A stretch of 64,000 nt of DNA from Theobroma cacao. Taxonomy: Eukaryota; Streptophyta; Magnoliopsida; Malvales; Malvaceae. A program made the translations under genes and the position numbers. The notes beneath the pieces are model-generated. The model did no database searches. It saw only the letters and a list, made by a program, of their open reading frames with translations, and was not told the origin of the DNA. The stretch lies in assembly GCF_000208745.1 (NCBI RefSeq), contig NC_030854.1:23807118-23871117 (forward strand). The letters are read 5' to 3'. Shown one piece after another: positions 21,601-36,295 of the stretch (position 1 is its first letter; each line of letters starts with the position of its first letter).

Positions 21601-24600
21601 TCAGGTGATGTTTTAAAATTAAAAATTGTTAACCCCCAAATTAAGTTTATGATAGTCAAATTTTTATTTTTATTTTGCCAGAAAAGCAGAGTACGGCAAC
21701 CAAACTGCTTTTAGTTAAAACAAGTTATATATCAAACTGTTCATCGATTTTAAAGAACCATGAATCGTCATAAAAAAAGAGCCAGTAAAAATTAAAAGAT
21801 TGTTCAATGGAAAGCAACTATGAATTAGTGGAAAACTTAAACCAAATGAAAGAAAATATTATTCTTTAACAGTTTGAAATCTGTCTCACAGGTGTAGCAA
21901 AAAAATTCAGAGATCTCTCTTATAGATTTTGGCCATATATGACTGCATAACCTAGTCTGGCATGTAGACATATTCTTCGAATAAGAATGAAATTAGATTA
22001 GCTTGATTGGATAGGACAATTTTGACTTCTCAAATGTCTGGCAAAGGGTCAGACTAGTAAGAATGCGACTCAAGCTGAAAGCTCTTTCACTGACTTTTTA
22101 CTAGATTAATATATAGCATAGAATTTGAAAGTTCTCACACCAAAAAGGTTCTCCTATGGCATAAAATCAACAAATGCATTGATTTTTTAGACTTATTTTG
22201 TGACAAAGGGAATTTATAAGCACCAGTGCTCCTTCCCGATTTCAGTTCTCACAGATGTCTGGGATTGTTAAGATCCCAAACCAACACTAATTTCAAGTGG
22301 AGAGCGAAGAAGTTGATGCACATAAGACTGAACCCCAGCCCCCACCAAAGCTGATGCATATAAGACTGAACCCAAGCCCCCACCAACTCCCTTTCTTTTA
22401 GGGATTGTTCTTACATTCTAGTACTCCACGTTTTTTTTCTTCAATTACATGTGGCTTGATAGGAAAAAAAAAAAAGAGAAAGCCTCCATGCCGAAATATG
22501 TTCTGCTGAAAACTTTTGTAATATATAATGGACAAAATGAGACATAAAGCATACAAGTAAAGATGGCAAAAGCTGACCATAACAACGTGATCTGGTAGCC
22601 CAAACCCGACGCGACCTAAACCGACAAGCAAGCAGTTAGAACCTGAACCATTTTCCATCTCTAGCAAAAGAAAGCTGGAGAAGATAACTTATACCCAATC
22701 AATTAGAACCTGAAATGACCCAACTGAGTTCTGCCCAATTGCCACCTATACACAAGACACTTCTTCCATGAAGAAGTATCAATCAACAATGTCACTCCAC
22801 AAACCATCACTCTCCCCCAGAAAACTACACACAATACCATGAATGCAATCATAAGAAATCCTAAAGTTGCAATCAAAAGTCCATTGACAGTAAAATACTA
22901 CACAGAACAGGTAGACTACCAGAATAAACTAATATACAAAGATTAAGTAATTAAACTAGTAGAGTTAGTATATGCTAGTCATGAAGATCTAAAAGCTAAA
23001 GAACTTCAGTTTCCACTGAGATACATCTTCAGCAGCAAAATCACTAAGAATTAAACATCATTATAAATTGAAAATGGATTTGCAGAACTAGAATATTTGA
23101 TCATAATGATAGTAGATGAAAGAGACTGAGACCTTTCTGTCCATCTAACTTATTCCACACTAAGGAACAAGTATTGTTATAATTCCAGTTATTAAGGATG
23201 CAAAATGAACTCCAAAAAGATATGGCATAAGAAAAGTCAAAAAATTCCACAAGCAAGCAGTTAACTGCCGTCCAAGGGATAGCATAGTGACAAATCACAT
23301 AATCTATAAAAATGCCACACATCTTTCCAAAATAATATGGCAAACGGACAAGAACTTGTGAAAGCAAAACATAAGACCCTTTTCAATAATGCAGACAAAG
23401 TTCTACAATTCTCTATGAGAAACTTCAAGTCTTACCTCAGATAATGTTTCTGATAAAGACGTTATCTCAGAATTGTACAACTTTGTGTTCTCTTCCATGG
23501 CTTTAATTGAAGCCTTTTCCCTAGCAGACTGTATTGCCCTTTCTTCCTCCATTTCCAATAGAGAACTAGTAAGTTGCTGCAAGATAAAAGGGACAATCAA
23601 ATGAACAAGATTACAATAACAAATACACAATTAAGGTAAAAAAGGTTAGGCTCTCTTCATAATTCAACAATGGATTAGACTACCATTGCCAACTCCTCCT
23701 TCTCCGCAAGCAACCTCTTTATGGAGCTTTCCATTTCTTGCTGATTAGAATTAGATTGTTCCAAACTAAGTCTCTGTACAGTGAGAGAAGGCCATATTTA
23801 AGATTTAAACAAAAATATGCATGCTACCATTTTAACCTTAAAGAAGGATAACAATATTGAGTAACCAAAAGGATAACAAGAGAATAACAGGAAGCTCACA
23901 AGGCCAGAGAGTTCTTCATGCAGAGCATTCATTTCTGAGCTTGTGATATTGAATTTTTTGGTCAGGGCTTCAAATGCTAAGGCCAAATCTTCATTTCTGG
24001 ATATAGCCTCTCGCTTCTCCCTGTGTGCAGCTGCTAATTCCTCTTCCAGAGAAGCTATAGTTGTCTCCATTTCAAAAGCAAGAACCTCCAGCTTTTTATA
24101 ATCTTCCTAAGAGCATAAAAATCAAACAGAGTATTCAGATTCTAAATATCCAGCATGCTTTGAATGTTTTAGTATTGAACTAGTAAATAAACAACAAACT
24201 GCAATTTTTTTTTAAGCTACAGAAAGGCAATCCTTTAACCTAAGTTAGAGAAAATTTATCAAGAACTTTGGTGAGAGAAAATTCATCATAATGACAACTA
24301 GGGCTGAGCAAAAAAACAAATAAAACTGAAACTGCTTCAAACCATAGAGTTTGGTTTCGCTCAGTGTGGATCAATTCTTTCTTGTATTCAATTTGGTTTC
24401 AATTTTCAGTCCATAAGTTGTTGATGTATTAAAAGATTACATAGAAGTACAAAAGGGCTTATATAAAACAATACCTGTAAGATTTCAATGAGATTGTGCA
24501 AAATGGACTCACCCAAAAACAAGTTCATTATTGCAAGAATTTAGAGAAAAAACTGTTGAATGTTTAATTTCTATTTGAAATTATTAAATCAAATTAACTC

Positions 24601-27600
24601 TTTTTGCATTTTAGATGTTCATTGCAGAACTATGAAACACATGCCAAGTCCCATCATCATCACCTGCATTGTCTGCTCAAGTGCTTTTGCTTTCTTGGGA
24701 TCAAACATCTTTGAATTCCTATCAAAAACTGAATCGCGCCTTCTACCAGCTAGTGAATCACGTCTGCTGATGTCACGCTCAAGAAGAGTCTTCTGACCAT
24801 GCAATCGCTTGATCTCTCGTTCAGCAAATGCTTTCTCCCCCTAGAAATGTGAAAGCAGATTAATATAGATTGATAACATAATTAAGCCAAACTTTAAAAT
24901 TCAAAACATGTGCACTGAACCTCAAGTTTTGTCTTCTCCTGAATAGTATTCTTGAGCTTGGATTCAGTGTCTTGCAACTTCATTTTTGTTTTTTCAAAAT
25001 CTTTTCTTAAACTCTCCTTTTCTCTTGCCAAGGAACATGACGAAAGATATGATATCTCCTTTTCAAAACTATGAATTTGAGAAAGATACTGTGATTTTTC
25101 CCAGTCATGTTCTTCAGAGAGTGCCTGAAACAATATTAACCAATGTTAGAGAATGGCATCTTCACCCATATATGATATGCATATATGCATACTGTAGTAA
25201 GTAAAATGAGAGATAAAAATCTTACCGTCAAGGATGCTGCATGGTTTTGAGCATCTTCCATTAGTTCCTGTACCTGCTTCTGCAGATCCACAGATTGATT
25301 GTGCAAAAGAAGCTACAAGCCAGGTATTAGCTCACATATTTTATCTTGGAATCCTAATAGCAATGATAATTTCATATAACAGAAACAGGATTAAGAAAAT
25401 ACACACTATGCACATGTAAAATCCAAATGTCTCACCTTATCATTCTCAAGTTCTGAAGTCCTTTGTCGCATGCAACCATGTAATTTCTCAGTGTTCGCAA
25501 TAATTATCTTTTGTTGTACAGAATTCTGACACATCATCCCATTAAAATCCTGTATACAATGCATAAAACTAAACAATTTAGATGGAGATAGGATGCAAAT
25601 GCAATTAATAATAATATTGCCTTCAGCGGTTTTCTTTCAAATTTAGAATTATTATTAAAAAAATTTAACAGTTGATATTAAGGGTAGTTCTCAAAAGATA
25701 TTTCACAATTACTCACAAGAAATTCCTGAATTATTGCAGAAAAACTCTGAAAAGCATCATCCACAAGGGATGATAGACTTTGAACTACTTCTTTTGACTC
25801 TTGAGCTTCAGAAATTAGATCCTCTACTTCCTTTAAGAGCTCGATCGCAAAATCACAGTCCCCCTACAAAATCAAGACTCAAAATCAGTTTCATGCACTT
25901 CTGACATGAGAATATTTACACATAATAAAGAAAATATATATCAGACATTGTTAACGAGAGAAAAGGAAAAATCCATGCAAAAATGAAGACAAGGATGTGC
26001 ACGCGTATGTCAGTTTAAATCTTATATAAACACACATGCAGAACTTACATCCTTTCTTCCTCCAGATTCACTGTGAGCAAGTTTTTCGTGAGCCACCCTT
26101 GCCTCCTCCCTTGCATTATGAAGCTCTTCACAAAGCTATAACAGATTGCACCAATTAAAAACCATATTGAAACTAGATTAAAGAAAACAAAACCTTAACA
26201 TAGCTCAGAAAAGTCAAAAGGGTTGAGTTTTATGCAATTTCTAAAAATGATAATGGTGACACTAGCGTACACATACGGAATAGACGCACAGATAAAGTCA
26301 TCCATCCACCTATCCACTCAATCAACTAAGATAGATGCAAAATTACTGCTTAATAACCTTGATACAACCACTAATGAGCAAAAGATGTGCTAGAAGCCTA
26401 CAAATTGACATATGTGAAGATCCTCTACCCTTCTACCTCAAAAAAATGAGAAAGATGATTTTTGTCATCATTGGAGTTTCATTAGGAGAACAAAGGCATT
26501 TAAGTTCGATTCCTCACATTTGATCCTTGAAAATTGTAATAAGAATGATGAACTGTTTAATGCACACATCAGCTCCATAATGAAAACCATCTACAAAATA
26601 CACAGATACTTTCCTAGGGAAACACATCACAAGAAAAGGTAATCTTTCAAGTCATGACAAATGACTAAAATTGTAAAGTTCTAATGCTGCTCTTGTACAA
26701 CCATACTCTACAAGAACGCTTTATACCAGCATTTCATGTTGCTTTTAGCATCTGAAAACAAGATCACAGCAGTCACAAATTTGCACTAAAAAACCCAAAG
26801 CCAAGCTGCAAAAGATGTCATATTCAATCTATTTTCAATTGAATTTCCTTTTTCCTCTTACTCTTGAGTTGCAGTCCTTGAAAAGTAGGGTAGGCCTAAA
26901 TAGACTTGAAATTTTAGTGTCAATTTGCAACTGGTAGTCTAGTACATGAAAAGGTCTCAGTTTTCCTTAAGCCTAGTTAAGCCCAGCAGATTACAAAACG
27001 TGAGTGAAGCAGACCATAGGTTTTAGATATCCACAGGATAAGAAGCATAGCGAGGTCATGAATAATTGGTCCAACAACTATTACCTCATCAAACTTCTCC
27101 CTTGCACATATATTCTGCTCTGTTGCGAGTTCAACAAGACTGTTGAGATTTTGTTGGCTTGAAGACTTTTCTGTTTCCAGTATCTTAATCTAATAGACAT
27201 ATAAATAGACATAAACAGAAAAAATAAACCATCAATCAACATATTCTTGGTGGGTGCAACGAAAGACACTTTACAAAAGAGAGAGAGAGAGAGAGAAATA
27301 CTAAAAATAATAACATAAACCTTCTCTTGAAGTTGCTTGATCACAAGAATAGCTTCAAATTCCCTCAAACCAATATTCTTGTCAGCACAATTGGTTTTGT
27401 TGGCATGAAACGCAGAATGGTCATTAGACTCAATATGTTTCATATTATGAAAGGAATCAGCCTCAGCCAGCTTTCTCATTAAGCAATCAATTTTTATCTC
27501 ACTCATAGTCCTCTGCTTATAAAATGGCGTCAATAAATAGATGGAGAAAATTTGTGCGCTAATGCATAGTAAAATAACAAGAAACAAGTATTATGAGTGA

Positions 27601-30600
27601 CCTGAGTTTCAAAGTTTAAAAGCAAATCCTCATATTCTGTTTGCAGTTCCAGTAGTTCGCTGTCCTCCTGAATGAATAATACATATTAGGGTGCAAGATT
27701 AATACAAGGACATTTACACAAAAGGGCATAGTACAAACCACAAAGGAGCTTTTCTTCCTTGGTAGCACTTTTCTCCTGTTCGTTACATGCAGTAAAGCAC
27801 ATGCATCAGGAAGAGTACAGTCCTCCAAAACACTAGCCTTACAATCTTCATCTTGCTTGCTTAGGTCATCTGCAATTTCAGTTTCATCCACCAACTCCTC
27901 GAATGAAAGAAGTGGTCCCATATCACGCTGAGATTTAGTTGGTTTTATGGCAGATGAGTTTGATTGGATACTTGAGTAGGACTACAGCGCAGAAAATTAA
28001 TGTTAGCATACATCCAAAACAAAAGTTGCATTAAAGCACAAGAAGAAAATTTTCAAGAATTTGCATAAAACACATGAGGTTGAAAAAATATAGAATAACA
28101 TTATAAATTATACTTCATAAGTAGCAACAGCAACAGAACAGGGCAGGCACTAGAAGTCACTCCTTGACAAGGCCCCACTTAGAAAGCCCTTCTTCCCCAT
28201 CCCAGCCTATGGGGATAGAAACTTCCCCACTCCAACTTACATGGAGTTCCACATCCAAGAAGCCCACTTTACCATTAAAATAGTCATTTGTTGTTACTAT
28301 AATTCTAAAGAAAATAACAATTTATCCAAACTTGACTTTATTCAAGCCATCTGATACTGAAAAAAATATAGATTAATATTGTGGAATTTAAACCAAAGCA
28401 ATATGTCACTAAATAATTATATAGATAACTAAAATTCGTATTACACAGAATGATAGGAATCAATACCACTAAACTAAGCTACATCAACAAAACTCTATCA
28501 ACATTTCGCCCTCCCTTCAATGCCGGTAGGTTATCTCAAAAACTTGGATGGTATCCGTTGCTATACACCTTTACATTTAGAAATACATGCAGAGTGCTCC
28601 GTAAGTAAGAATTGAAGCGGTCAATGGTTAATCTAGTCTAATATTATCAACAAAGAGGTCAAGCAAGCAAGTGAAAGCTCTAAAAGAAACAACTTAACAT
28701 TTGAACCCCCTTCCGAAGTTCTGTTAAACGGAATATACTTAAAGAGTCAGAACTTTTAACATCCTATATCAATTAGAATGTAGAATACAAAGTCTTATCT
28801 TAAATTGTCCAACAATATCCTATGAAGCATTTTCCTATACCCTATTATTTCTTTCAAACCATGATTATGTTTAAGAGGAGTATGAGGATAAGAAGACTAG
28901 TAATAAAGAAAGAAAGAAAACCACCTTCAAAGTTCATCAATTTCATTGACATGCTTAAATGATCACAAAATATTTCATGCTATCCTAACAAAGGAATTCT
29001 ACATCATCATACGTTTTTAAAACCCAACATTCTGATGCTCCCACACACTAGCAAACAGCGATACATCACAACAAGAAGAAAGAAGAAAATCTTGCATTCA
29101 TCAATTTCCTCCACGTGCTAACATCATCACAAAATATTTCATGCTTTTACCTATTAAAGGAATCCTACATCATTGCACTTTGCTCAAACAAGACATCTTA
29201 ATTTTATTACGTATATAAGGTACAATCTCACATTGATTTAGGGCTCACACCCATAAGGAAGGTGGAAAAATGAAACTGAAATTCTATTATGATGCCTGAA
29301 TTAAGTTTGTTATCCTAGCAGAAGCAAGAAACATAAAAGTTACCTCTCGAAGAGCCTCCCGTGCAAGATTCCCAGGGCACCATGTATCTCGCCTCTTTTC
29401 CTACAGCAACAAACAAAAAACTTAATCAAGAATTAAAATGAAAGGCCAAGATAGGTATGTAATGTAGACGAAAGAAGACTACATGTATCCAATATGCATC
29501 CAACAAACTACCAAACAGTGCTAAGGTAAGGAACTTTGATTTGAGGTAAATGTTTAGCAGTTGCAAACTTTATCCTTGCTTTATGTACTCAGAGTAGAAC
29601 ACGAGCTAGCAAATACATAATGCCAAAACTCTCTAGGTTGTGTTTGGGAATTTAAATTTAGATTTGGATGTTAATTTTTAATTTATAATTTTTTAATGTG
29701 AAATTCTTCGTTTGGATAAATCTAGAATTCAAAATTCAAGCTTTTAAAATAATCTTAGATTTGAGGAGAGAATTTTAATTGGCTGAATTCAACAAACAGT
29801 TAAATGCAGTCTTCGATTTGGACCTTTTAAAAATTCAGAGTATATTTGACCCAAAATCAAATCGAACTTCTTTAAATCAATCCTAAACAATGAATTTAGA
29901 CTTCAAAATCAACACCCACCCCTCAAATATTAGACCAAAACAAGCCACTTATAATTCTCATTTTAAAAGCACAAACAGTAATTGATTCATATAATAAATG
30001 TGTTATCCGATTCTTCAACTAAACAACATATAGGATTCTTTATCATATCACCCAATGGATAAAAACTGAATCAAGGATAATGGCATATAAGCTTAGTCTA
30101 GGGATCTGAATGTGGCATCAACACAGACCTACATATTTATCTGCTTACTGAACCTTTAACAGAAGTGAACTGATGAAACGGAACAGAAAGCAAAACTTGG
30201 TTGCTAAAGTAATTCTAAAAGTGACACTTGAATGAACTAAGCACATTACAATGGAATTTACAAAGATCAGCTTGTAGTTACAGAAGCTGGTGATCAACCA
30301 ATTCAAGTCCTGAGAAACCACTTGCACTTGACTTCACTCAATGCACAAATCAAGCCAATCATGTTGAAATTTGCAAACCAGTTTACTAAACCCTTAATAC
30401 ATGGCATTGTCATCAGCACAACTATCATTTGCTTATTCAATTCCTTGTTTATAGAGTAACATGCAAATCATATAATACTAACTAATGATTCTTCAATTCA
30501 GGTTTTTATTATAAATGTCCAAATCCTTTACATTGCTCGTTTTACATATTAAAACTCAAGCCGCTCATCTACTTGGAATGGCTCTAGTATGATTCATATA

Positions 30601-33600
30601 GACAGCACAAATTATTTAGATTCATAGAATTTGTGATCACATTAGTAGATAAGCTAACAAAAGTAGAGAATGTATACACAATAATAGAAAACCAATTGCA
30701 GAACAAAGAAGGTAGAGTTATTTTAGATAAACCTTTTTAAACTGATCTCGACTCTCATCTCTACTTGAATACAAGACCATTGAGCTCAAATTTTTTATTT
30801 TCTTTGCTTGCTCTTGCAACACCCTTTCACGCTCTACTTGTGCTTTCTTTTCTTCCTCCAATTCCAAAGCTATCCTCTCTCTCTCCAGTTCAGACTGTAA
30901 AATGAGCCTTGCAACTTCCATAACATACTCAAACATTCTGTAAAATGTAAGTAAATCATCATGTGAAAACTATAATACCTGCAATAATGTATTTCGCAAA
31001 TTGAGAATCTCTTTTTCCAAATGTTCTGAACGAGAACCCTAAAACACACAAAATATTTACTGAGTCACTATTTCCAAAAAGCATCTCTTGAGATTTCACA
31101 AAAACCACAAAGATAGTTGCAAACCTGCAATTTGGCTCGAAGCTCCTCTATCTCTTTCTTTTGACGCTTTAGCAGAGCAGCATCTGTTAAAATCTAACAT
31201 AAAAGAACAAGCTTAAGTAAGATTTAAGCAAACAAGCATACATGTTAGCCTTGATATAAGAACTTAAGCTAACAATACACATATAAAGATCCAATGTATT
31301 TGACATGCCACTGGGTACTAGGAATTATCTTCAAGGCCAGCTAGAAGAATAAATGCTAAATGAAAGCTCAACATAGGTAACACAACAAAAATCAGAATAA
31401 ACCTCATTCACACGAGCACAGTTTGTGACACGCAATGCCCTGCTTGCAAACTGAAGACTGCTTTTAGTCTCATCTGCATGAATCTGCCATTATAAAAGAT
31501 TGATTATGGAATTGCAAGTAAATCAAAGCCAACAACCACATTGTAAGTTACAAAAAAATGTGAAAGCATTAAAATTAACAATAAATAAAATAAAAGGTGA
31601 TTTTATTGCACATATGATGCTGAGATTGGCTTGCATAATTTCACAAGTAAATAAATCTCCCCTTTAGGTTGAACTAAAATGTTTGTCAAAGACTAAACAA
31701 ACCCCCAAATAATGCTTAATCATTTAAATTTTAGTTATATTCTTTAAACATTGTTCCCTCTACTCTCACGTTGTCACTTTTACCCTTTTAAAAGTGTCAC
31801 ATTCAATAGATTTAAAACCAAGTTTTTCTATTTTACCCTTTTGTCAAAACCATTTTAAAGAAATGAAACCCCCTAAACAGACACTTTAACTTCAAAATCT
31901 GCCCACTTTATCCTTTCTTTTTTCATTTTTTTATTCCTCAACTCTATGAAAAGTCAATAAGTGAAACATTCTAGAGACAGAGGGAGTGCCCAAATTAGTC
32001 TTCGTAAAACAAACAAAGAGGAATGATTGCAGCTGTGTTGAAGCTTACTTGTGAAGACGCAATCAACTAAGCTGTTTTTAAAGATTACTACCTGTGCAAG
32101 TGTGATATTGCATATTATAGCCGTATTTGCATTTCCTCCCAAAGCAGGTTGTAATATGCGTGTAAGTTTACTATCTCGGTATGGAACATGACCCCTGCAA
32201 AATGTTCTTAAAATCATTAATATTTGAAAAATAATAGCACCTCACTTTTTTCTCAGAAACAAAAAAGCAAATGAACGAACGAATGAACATACCCTTGACT
32301 TTCAGCACCTTCACTCAATTTTTTAATCACTGTTCCCAATGTCATCAAGCTTTTGTTAATATGGGAACCTTCCTTTAGCCGGACACCTTCTGCACCGGTT
32401 TTAGCAGCGCGTTCTGATCCAGCAAGGTCTACTAAATTCTATGAGCAAAAGAACAAAAAAGAATTGACAAAAAATGATAATTAGTATTAATAAAACTAAA
32501 CAAGATATTCATTGACAACTACCAAAACGTTTTATTAATCTATTGAACATAAAAGAAGAAAAATGGTTGTTCTATTTAATCACCTACCAAAACTGATACT
32601 CGAACAGCATCACAGGAATTAACCGTATCTCCATCGCCATCTTCAGTTCTATCCCGACTCTCAATGATCTAGTTAGCTAATATAGTAAGCCAAATGTGCA
32701 AATATACTCATTAAAAATAAGATTAAGTACTTATAACTTACCATGCGAAAAATGGTATGTGATCGACTACTGTGTAGATTCATATTTGTCTCTCCAATAT
32801 GCCTGTGAGCTAAATTTTGGATCATAGAAAATAAGGTTAATTACACATTTGGTACTTAAACTAGAGTGAAATTGTCAATTTGGTACCTAGAAAAAAAAAT
32901 TACCAATAAGCACTCGAACTATGCATCCATCCATCAATTTGCACCTTTAACTAACAGAGTTAGTCAAATGTGTCATGTTGCACCAAGTGTCGAAGAAAGT
33001 AATGTGATTTTTCCTTTTTTATTTTTTCTAAAAATATTTTGTTGTTGGAATTCAAAAATAAAAATCTAGAAAATAAAAATCAGAAAAATAAAAAAATTCG
33101 AAAAAATTGGAAACTAGAAAAATGGGGAGAGAAATAAAAGAGAAGGAAAGCGGGGAGAGGAAGAGAGACGCAGACAGAAAAGGGAAAAAGGGCTGGCCGA
33201 CAGAGATCTAGCTAGCCTTAAGCAAATTGGCACTAATCTACCTCAAGCTAGGCAAATCGTGCCAATCTGGCTTGCTCTAGCCAGATTAACTCTATCTACC
33301 TAGACCATGGCAGATTGGGGTGCTAGTCTACCTTGATGTAATGAGCCAACCTTGTACCAGACTATGATAGGGAAGAGTTATCTATGAGATTAAGTCTTTT
33401 GTATCTGTAAGAGAAATGTTCATCTTTCAAACAATGTAATAGCTTGTGGTGACACTTCTAAATATACTTGTTAAGTCTTTAGGGGGAAAAACCCTTTAGG
33501 AAAGGAATGTCCTCATTTCAAGTGTTGTAATGGCTACTAGTAGAATACTTGTAAAATCTCGTAAACTCTTTATAAGAGATGAGCAATCAGCGGATTGTTG

Positions 33601-36258
33601 GGCTGCCTCACTGGTAAAGGTATGTTTGTAACGAATCATCTAGGACTACCCCTATGGCCCGACGATGACGTGTCTTGATCCTTTGTAATTAATTTCATAT
33701 TACTAAAATATTTTTCTTTTTTATGACTCAGTGATTGCATATATGGCATTCGGTATGCCTTTTGATTTTGATACGAGTTCTTTTAGTTTAATTTGTTGAT
33801 ATTATTATTGTTGGATCAAATATAACTGAATTTTGGCTTACTTACCTGAAAGCGTCCACTCAAATGTCGCACGGACTATCACATACTTAGTGGAACAAGC
33901 ATAATTCGTGACAGTTGGTATTAGAGCACAGGCGAGACGTGTTGATCTAAAGTATAAAAATGGTGACTACGCGGAGTGCACCAAAGGACCATTGAAAGAT
34001 GGATAAACTAGTGGCCGCAGTAAAAGTTCATATGGTTCCAAGCGAACAAATAGATGAAATTGAGACAATCCAGTGGGAACTATCTGAGATGATGAATACC
34101 CTAAGTGATAAGACCAAGAATGCATTGAGTACTCTCCAAAGCGAGATTGGAAAACTAAAAGCTTAGATAAATTTTGTGATTATCATTGCAGGTAATGTCA
34201 GTGGGAGTCCAAGAAATCGAGGGAAAAGGACCAAAGTGTCAGTACCCAAGCGATACGAAAGGGTCCAAGATGCTAAGGAGTTGGAAAACTTCCGTTTTAA
34301 TATTCTAAATTATTTTCGAGCTATGCACACAGAGTCAGAGGACAAAGTGGCGATGGCTTCAATGTATCTTGTTGGGGACGCAAAGTTGTGCTGGAGTTCC
34401 AAATTCACCGATGGTGAGTGTAGTATCAACACTTGGGCAGACTTAAAATAGAAATTGAAGAACTAGTTTTCCTCAAGAATGTTAAGTATATGACTTGACG
34501 AAAGTTGCAGAAGTTGTCACAAACGGGATCAGTACGGGAGTTCGTGAGAAACTTCTCTATTTTAATGCTAGATATTAGGAATATAACTAAAAAAGATAGA
34601 CTATTTTATTTCCTTGAAGGTCTAAAACCATGGGCGAGGATAGAGTTACAACAACAGAGGTACAGGATGTGACTTCGACAATGACAGCTATTGAGCGCCT
34701 TACTGATTATAGTGAAAACTCCAACAAAAGAAAAGACCCTCTATCCAAGACCAGTAGCTCTAGCTCAAACAATGGGGTAAAATTTTCGAGAGTAAGCAGA
34801 CCCTCAAGTGAGGGAGGTGATAAAAGACCACCTGTTAGAGATTCACCCCAACCGAGAACAAACAAGCCACAGAACTTCAAGCCACGGCCACCGATATCTT
34901 GCTTTCTACGCAACGAACCTCATTGAGTAGCTAACTGTTCTCATCGAGCAGCTCTTAGTGCGATATGGACTGCCAATGTTGAGACACCAGCACCCCACAC
35001 CACAGTCGAAGAAGTCGAGGAAGAGCTAGCACGAATGAGTTCTATTCGGTTCCTCAGCACCTTGCAAGCACAATTAGAAAAGATGAAGAAAGAGCCCCAA
35101 CGAAGTCTAATGTATGTAAAGGTGTTGTTGAATGAGAAAAGTACCAAAACCATGCTTGACACGAGGGCCTCAGACACTTTCATCACCTCGGAAGAGGAAA
35201 AGAGGTGCAGTCTTAAGGTTGAGAAGGATTTTGGACAGATGAAAGCAGTTAACTCACTAGCTTCAGCTATAATGGGAAATGATAAAGACGTAAAGATTAA
35301 AATTAGCTCTTGAGAAGGGAAGATAAACTTGACTGTAGCCACTATAGATGATTTTGATTTTGTCCTAGGCTTGGATTTTATGACAAAAGCACAAGTCATC
35401 CCTTTCCCTGCTGCAAGTTGTTTAATGTTTTTTGGAGAACGATCATGTGTGGTACTAGCTACAATCCTACCTAAAAGCGGGAAGAAGATGATATCGGCTA
35501 TACAGTTTAAAAAAGGGATCAAGAAAGGTGAGCCCTCCTACGTGGCCATGTCCATCTACAAAGGTGAAAATAACAGAAACCCAATACACCAAGAAGTGAA
35601 ACTGGTTTTAGAAAAATTTCAAAATATGATGCCAGAACAACTACCAAGAGTCCTACCGCCTCAACAAGCTGTCCATCATGAGATAGAATTACTTCCAAGA
35701 GTCAAGCCGCCTGCAAAAGGGCCATACAGGATGGCTCAAAAGCACATTTAAACCAGTTGATTTAAACCAAAGTTAACGGAGCTAAAGAAACAATTAGACA
35801 AGTTGATTTAAACCAGATTCATCCAACCATCAAAAGCACATTTTGGAGCCTCAATACTTTTTCAGAAAAAGTAAGATGGGAGTTTACGATTATACGTGGA
35901 TTATCGAGCTTTGAATAAAATCACAGTTAAAAATAAATATCCTACCCCTCTTATAGCAGATCTCTTTGATCAGCTAAGTGCTGCAAAGTACTTCTCTAAA
36001 CTAGATTTGAGATCGAGTTACCATCAAATAACAGTGGCCGAGGAAGGTGAGCCGAAAACTACTTGCGTAACACGGTATGGCGCATTCGAATTTCTCGTTA
36101 TGCCTTTTGACCAAGGGAGATATAACCGAGTTTTGGCTTACTTGTGTGGAAGCGTCCACTCAAGTGCTGCACGAACTATCAGATACTTAGGCGAAGGAGC
36201 GTAGTTCGTGACACTCGAGCAGACATGACATCGCTAGTTGACCCCTCTTTTCTTGTCT

Positions 36259-36295
<37 letters not shown>

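Noticed and set aside
26487..26525. AGTTCGATTCCTC, a possible tRNA B box or second SINE
   Set aside because: No matching A box, no A tail and no target duplication could be found around it.
29636..29945. Possible MITE with GTGTTTGGG and CCAAAACAAG ends in a kinesin intron
   Set aside because: Only a few terminal bases pair and no target duplication is visible.
31745..31992. Possible Stowaway-like MITE (TGTTCCCTCTACTC to AGAGACAGAGGGAGTG)
   Set aside because: The ends match poorly and no TA duplication is clear, so I do not call it an element.
33914..33927. Possible tRNA gene at TTGGTATTAGAGC
   Set aside because: It is a retrotransposon primer-binding site directly after an LTR end, with no cloverleaf around it.
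34941..35522. 193-codon minus-strand open frame
   Set aside because: It is the antisense shadow of the Ty3-type protease region and has no domain of its own.
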